A stretch of 53,559 nt of DNA from NCBI GenBank assembly GCA_003551365.1, contig PUMM01000072.1, positions 1 to 53,559 on the forward strand. Reading direction: 5' to 3'. A program made the translations under genes and the position numbers. The notes under the pieces are model-generated. The model was given only the letters and a program-made list of their open reading frames with translations. It was not told the DNA's origin and searched no databases. Position 1 is the stretch's first letter. Every line of letters starts with the position of its first letter. Source of the DNA: Clostridia bacterium (GTDB lineage Bacteria; Bacillota; Sulfobacillia; SLMV01). Shown one piece after another: positions 50,068 to 53,559 of the stretch.

Positions 50068-51336
50068 ATGAGCATGAAGCGCCCGCGGGGAACTGCCGAC
50101 GTGACGCCGGAGGAGACTCCCAAGTGGCGGTACATAGAAGACATTGCCCGTGAAGTATCCCGCCTCTACGGTTACGGAGAGATTGCCACTCCCACCATGG
50201 AAGCGACCGAACTCTTCCGCCGCACGGTGGGCGAGACCACAGACATTGTGGAGAAGGAGATGTATACTTTTGAGGATCGGGGTGGCCGCAGCCTGACTCT
50301 GCGGGCCGAGGGCACCGCTCCCGCCGCGCGCCTCTACCTGCAGGAGAACCTGTATTCTGAGACGCAGCCGGTGAAACTGTCCTACGTGCGCTGGCCGGTG
50401 TTCCGCTACGAACGGCCACAGGCTGGCCGTCTGCGGGAGCACCACCAGTTCGGGGTGGAGTGCTTCGGAAGCGGCGATGCCGCTGTGGATGCCGAGGTGA
50501 TCACTCTCGCCTGCGATTTTCTGCATCGGGTCGGACTGGATCGGCTACAGCTGGGCATCAACAGCATAGGCTGTCCCGGGTGCCGGCAAGACTACCGCAC
50601 GGCACTGCGGGCCCACTTCGCACCCCATCTGGAGGATATGTGCAGCGACTGCGGGCAGCGCTATGAGGCCAACCCACTGCGCCTGCTGGACTGCAAGCGG
50701 GAGCAGTGTTCCGTATTTGCCCCCGATGCTCCCTCCGTCTTCGATTATCTCTGCGCGGGCTGCACCGACCATTTTGCCGAGCTGCGTCGGCATCTGGAGA
50801 GAGAGGGTCTGACGTACGAGGTTGACCACACTCTGGTCCGGGGACTGGATTACTACACCCGCACGGTCTTCGAGATTACGCATCCCGCCCTCGGGGCGCA
50901 GGATGTGGTGTGTGGAGGGGGACGATACGATGGACTGGTGGAGGTTCTCGGGGGTGACCCCACACCCGCAGTGGGTTTCGGGCTGGGGATGGAACGCCTG
51001 TTGTTCACTCTGGAGGAGGAGGGCGTGCAGCTGCCCGGAAAACCGGGAATGGATGCCTTCATAATCTCCATCGGAGATGCAGCCCGCGAGGCGGGGCTGA
51101 AGCTGGTGGCAGAGCTGCGTTCATCTGGCATCAGTGCAGATACCGACTACCTCGGGCGCAGCGTGCGGGCGCAGATGCGGTATGCAGATCGCTATCCATC
51201 GCGCTTTGTGCTTCTTCTGGGAGACGATGAACTGGCGGAGGGAGTCGTCACGCTGCGAGATATGAGTGATGGCTCTCAGCGGACTGTCTCCCGTGACCGG
51301 GTTTTTGCCGAGATCACTGGAGACGAACATGATTGA
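50068..51336 (+). CDS. hisS: Histidyl-tRNA synthetase
   Basis: 422 residues from ATG 50068 (SD GGAGG, 8-base spacing). Class II motifs: RPRGTADVTPEE start, RAEGTAPAARLYL and FRYERPQAGRLREHHQ (motif 2), LVRGLDYYTRTVFE histidine-binding motif, GGGRYDGL and GFGLGMERL (motif 3). A cysteine-rich insertion (GCPGCRQDYR and MCSDCGQRY) is the usual Firmicute variant, possibly zinc binding. A small CCGGAT/ATCCGG hairpin precedes the gene. Confidence 0.97.
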   Translation: MSMKRPRGTADVTPEETPKWRYIEDIAREVSRLYGYGEIATPTMEATELFRRTVGETTDIVEKEMYTFEDRGGRSLTLRAEGTAPAARLYLQENLYSETQPVKLSYVRWPVFRYERPQAGRLREHHQFGVECFGSGDAAVDAEVITLACDFLHRVGLDRLQLGINSIGCPGCRQDYRTALRAHFAPHLEDMCSDCGQRYEANPLRLLDCKREQCSVFAPDAPSVFDYLCAGCTDHFAELRRHLEREGLTYEVDHTLVRGLDYYTRTVFEITHPALGAQDVVCGGGRYDGLVEVLGGDPTPAVGFGLGMERLLFTLEEEGVQLPGKPGMDAFIISIGDAAREAGLKLVAELRSSGISADTDYLGRSVRAQMRYADRYPSRFVLLLGDDELAEGVVTLRDMSDGSQRTVSRDRVFAEITGDEHD

Positions 51337-51374
51337 GTTGCGAGCCGAACACCGTGACTGCGGAGGTGAGGGGC

Positions 51375-53219
51375 GTGGATGAAGAGAGAACGGAAGCAGA
51401 GGAAGAGCACGTGCAGTTGGATTCTCTGGGCGACTGGCGCCGCACCGATTACTGTGGGCGGCTGAATGCCCGCGATGCCGGGCGCGACATGGTGCTGGCT
51501 GGCTGGGTGAGCAATCGCCGCGATTTGGGCAGCCTGCTGTTTATCATGATGCGAGATCGTACGGGTGAGATTCAGCTGGTCTTCGATCGGGAGCTGGACC
51601 CCGATCTGTGGGAACGGGCCCGACGGTGGCGGAACGAGTTCGTGGTCGCCGTTCGGGGTCGGGTGCGGGAGCGTTCGCCAGAGACCGTGAATCCGGACAG
51701 CCCGACGGGAGCGGTGGAGGTGGAGCCGGAGGAGGTTCGTCTTCTCAATACCTCCCTCAACCCGCCCTTTTACATCCAGGATGACCTGGATGTGGAGGAG
51801 AAGCTGCGCCTCAAGCATCGTTACCTGGACCTCCGGCGTCCGCGGATGCAGCGCAATCTCATGCTTCGTTCCGAGGTCAGTCAGAGCATCCGCCGCTTTC
51901 TCACCGATCGTGAGTTTTGTGAGGTGGAGACACCCTATCTTACCCGCAGCACGCCGGAGGGAGCTCGCGATTATGTGGTGCCCAGCCGCACCTCTCCGGG
52001 CGATTTCTTTGCCCTTCCCCAGTCACCGCAGTTGTTCAAGCAGCTGCTGATGCTTTCCGGGCTGGATCGCTACTATCAGCTGGTGCGCTGCTTCCGTGAT
52101 GAGGATCTCCGCGCCGACCGTCAGCCGGAATTTACCCAGTTGGACCTGGAGATGTCCTTTGTGGGCATTGAGGAAGTGTTGGCTCTGGTTGAGGAGCTGA
52201 TGGTTGAACTGTTCTGCAGCACCTGGGGTGAGCGGGTGGAGACGCCGTTTGCCCGCCTCACCTATCGCGAGGCCCTGGACCGGTATGGGAGCGACAAGCC
52301 GGATCTGCGCTATGGTCTCGAGATCACCGATCTGTCCTCTGCTGTCAGCTCTTCCGATTTCCGTATTTTTTCCGGCACGGTGGAGGAGGGGGGAGTGGTC
52401 CGGGGGCTGGTCATACCGGGCGGTTCCGATACCTCGCGGGGACAGCTGGACTCGTGGGAGGAGGCGGCCAAAGACCTGGGTGCAGCGGGCCTGATCTGGA
52501 TGGCCTGGGATGGCAACCCGCTGGACGGAATCGACGTCGTTCGGTCGCCGATCGGGAAGTTCCTTTCCGACGGGGATGCGCGTGCGGTGGCTCGGGCTGC
52601 CGATGCTCGCGAGGGAGATCTCCTGCTGGCCGTGGCAGGCGAGCGGGACGAGGTGTGCGGCATTCTGGGCAGACTGCGCGTGTCACTGGCGCGCGAGCTG
52701 GACATGATTCCCGATGACGACAGTCTGGAGTTTTTGTGGGTGACAGAGCCGCCGCTATTTGAAACGGACGATGACGGACACCTCACCAGTGTTCATCACC
52801 CCTTCACTGCGCCGCTGCCCGGGGATGAGGATCTGGTTGACAGTGATCCGTTGGCGGTGCGATCGTCCGGCTTCGATGTGGTCCTCAACGGAGTGGAATT
52901 GGCTTCGGGGAGCATGCGCATACATCGCCAGGGTCTGCAGCAGAAGGTCTTCTCGGCGCTGGGGTTGGATGAGGATAGCCAACGGGACAAGTTCGGTTTC
53001 TTCCTGGATGCGTTGGAATATGGACTGCCGCCCCATGGTGGCATTGCGTTCGGACTGGATCGACTGGTAATGCTGATTGCCGGCGAGTCCAGCATCCGCG
53101 ATGTGATAGCCTTTCCGAAGACTACCGCGGCGCGTGACCTGATGACCGACGCTCCGTCTCCCGTGGATGAGGAGCATCTGCGCGAACTCTACCTGAAGAT
53201 TCGCCGGGATGACTCGTGA
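51375..53219 (+). CDS. aspS: Aspartyl-tRNA synthetase (bacterial type)
   Basis: 614 residues from GTG 51375, which has a far better SD (GGAGG, 8-base spacing) than the track's TTG 51333. N-terminal OB fold (GWVSNRRDLGSLLFIMMRDR), motif 1 SIRRFLTDREFCEVETPYLT, motif 2 QLVRCFRDEDLRADRQPEFTQ, a GAD insertion domain, and motif 3 GGIAFGLDRLVMLI. Whether it also charges tRNA-Asn cannot be told without a full comparison. It has a 25-residue acidic N-terminal extension. Confidence 0.96.
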   Translation: MDEERTEAEEEHVQLDSLGDWRRTDYCGRLNARDAGRDMVLAGWVSNRRDLGSLLFIMMRDRTGEIQLVFDRELDPDLWERARRWRNEFVVAVRGRVRERSPETVNPDSPTGAVEVEPEEVRLLNTSLNPPFYIQDDLDVEEKLRLKHRYLDLRRPRMQRNLMLRSEVSQSIRRFLTDREFCEVETPYLTRSTPEGARDYVVPSRTSPGDFFALPQSPQLFKQLLMLSGLDRYYQLVRCFRDEDLRADRQPEFTQLDLEMSFVGIEEVLALVEELMVELFCSTWGERVETPFARLTYREALDRYGSDKPDLRYGLEITDLSSAVSSSDFRIFSGTVEEGGVVRGLVIPGGSDTSRGQLDSWEEAAKDLGAAGLIWMAWDGNPLDGIDVVRSPIGKFLSDGDARAVARAADAREGDLLLAVAGERDEVCGILGRLRVSLARELDMIPDDDSLEFLWVTEPPLFETDDDGHLTSVHHPFTAPLPGDEDLVDSDPLAVRSSGFDVVLNGVELASGSMRIHRQGLQQKVFSALGLDEDSQRDKFGFFLDALEYGLPPHGGIAFGLDRLVMLIAGESSIRDVIAFPKTTAARDLMTDAPSPVDEEHLRELYLKIRRDDS

Positions 53220-53239
53220 GGAGAGAATCGGCGGGCTGG

Positions 53240-53559
53240 TCCGAGCGTGACGGGGGCTGTCTCATCTGACGTCCACTTGCGACCCGGTATTCTTTACGGA
53301 TGGGTATTCGAATATCGAGCGGACCTGTCCCTCGCCTTCCTGTTCGCGATGGCGGGCACGTGTTTGCTGATATCCGGCATGAAGTGCTTGCGGCACTATT
53401 CGGCCAGGCAGTGCCCGTCAGGATTTTCTTGCAGCTTCCTTTCCGGTCCCTGTGGGCGTCACTGATCACCAACTGCACCCGGACAGCCCCCGGTCCATCA
53501 GATCCCGCAGAGATTCTCGCCGGTCGGCCTCACTTTCGGAAGAACCGATGGATATGCCC
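53240..53559 (-). pseudogene. IS256 (Mutator) family transposase remnant, frameshifted, runs off the edge
   Basis: On the minus strand, three frames together rebuild an IS256-like catalytic region: GISIGSSESEADRR with RDLMDRGLSG in one frame, QLVISDAHRDRK with the conserved catalytic-type aspartate (SDAH) in the next, and CRKHFMPDISKHVPAIANRK in a third. Several single-base shifts and stops prevent a working protein. The full element would extend beyond the window edge. Confidence 0.75.

Noticed and set aside
1-53559. CRISPR arrays, intact insertion sequences, prophage, rRNA genes
   Set aside because: No regularly spaced repeats, no intact transposase or phage genes and no rRNA segments were seen; only the IS256 remnant at the edge.

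Overview
The window is GC-rich DNA from a spore-forming member of the Bacillota (Firmicutes), probably a clostridia-like anaerobe; genus not assignable by eye. The lineage call rests on a small acid-soluble spore protein, SpoVT, IreB, a PdaB-like deacetylase, the MurT/GatD pair and the order secD-secF-lapA-recJ-rel-dtd-hisS-aspS. GTG and TTG starts are frequent, so many starts given here are moved downstream of the ORF track to a codon with a proper Shine-Dalgarno (SD) sequence.

Layout. 1-1.7 kb: two tandemly duplicated CAP-domain genes and small unknown ORFs. 1.7-8.1 kb: a promoter, a molybdenum-cofactor (Moco) riboswitch with a terminator, then one long operon: lipoprotein with sulfite-oxidase-like pterin-binding-type modules, ECF transporter S component, membrane-anchored protein of the same fold, two ECF ATPases, ECF T component, MobB and a kinase-like protein. 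8.1-17 kb: envelope and sporulation housekeeping (deacetylase, nitroreductase, YhaM, DUF72, L,D-transpeptidase, IreB, SpoVT, DUF421, SASP). 17.5-20.3 kb: a two-gene secreted/membrane operon behind a consensus promoter whose -10 box lies in a perfect palindrome. 20.5-23 kb: biotin-dependent carboxyltransferase/decarboxylase subunits on the minus strand. 23-31.8 kb: amidohydrolase, succinyl-CoA synthetase, CoA-transferase, threonine synthase-like protein, nitroreductase, CBS-ACT protein and Nudix hydrolase. 31.8-34.4 kb: tRNA-Pro(CGG), small membrane protein, murT-gatD. 34.4-37 kb: SLC13-type transporter and a 1.2-kb region without a convincing gene that carries a c-di-GMP-I riboswitch on the minus strand. 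37-42.5 kb: trxB, small proteins and a four-gene cluster (ABC-class ATPase, SpoIIE-type phosphatase, P-loop NTPase, HD hydrolase). 42.5-53.2 kb: the protein export, recombination, stringent response and tRNA charging block. The right edge holds a frameshifted IS256-family transposase remnant.

The most interesting unit is the Moco-riboswitch operon. A Moco sensor controls an ECF importer together with MobB, two exported or anchored proteins of the sulfite-oxidase molybdopterin fold that lack the expected Mo-binding cysteine context, and a kinase-like protein. This suggests uptake and re-activation of molybdopterin or a related pterin from outside the cell. The fold, riboswitch and transporter calls are read from the sequence; the substrate is inference.
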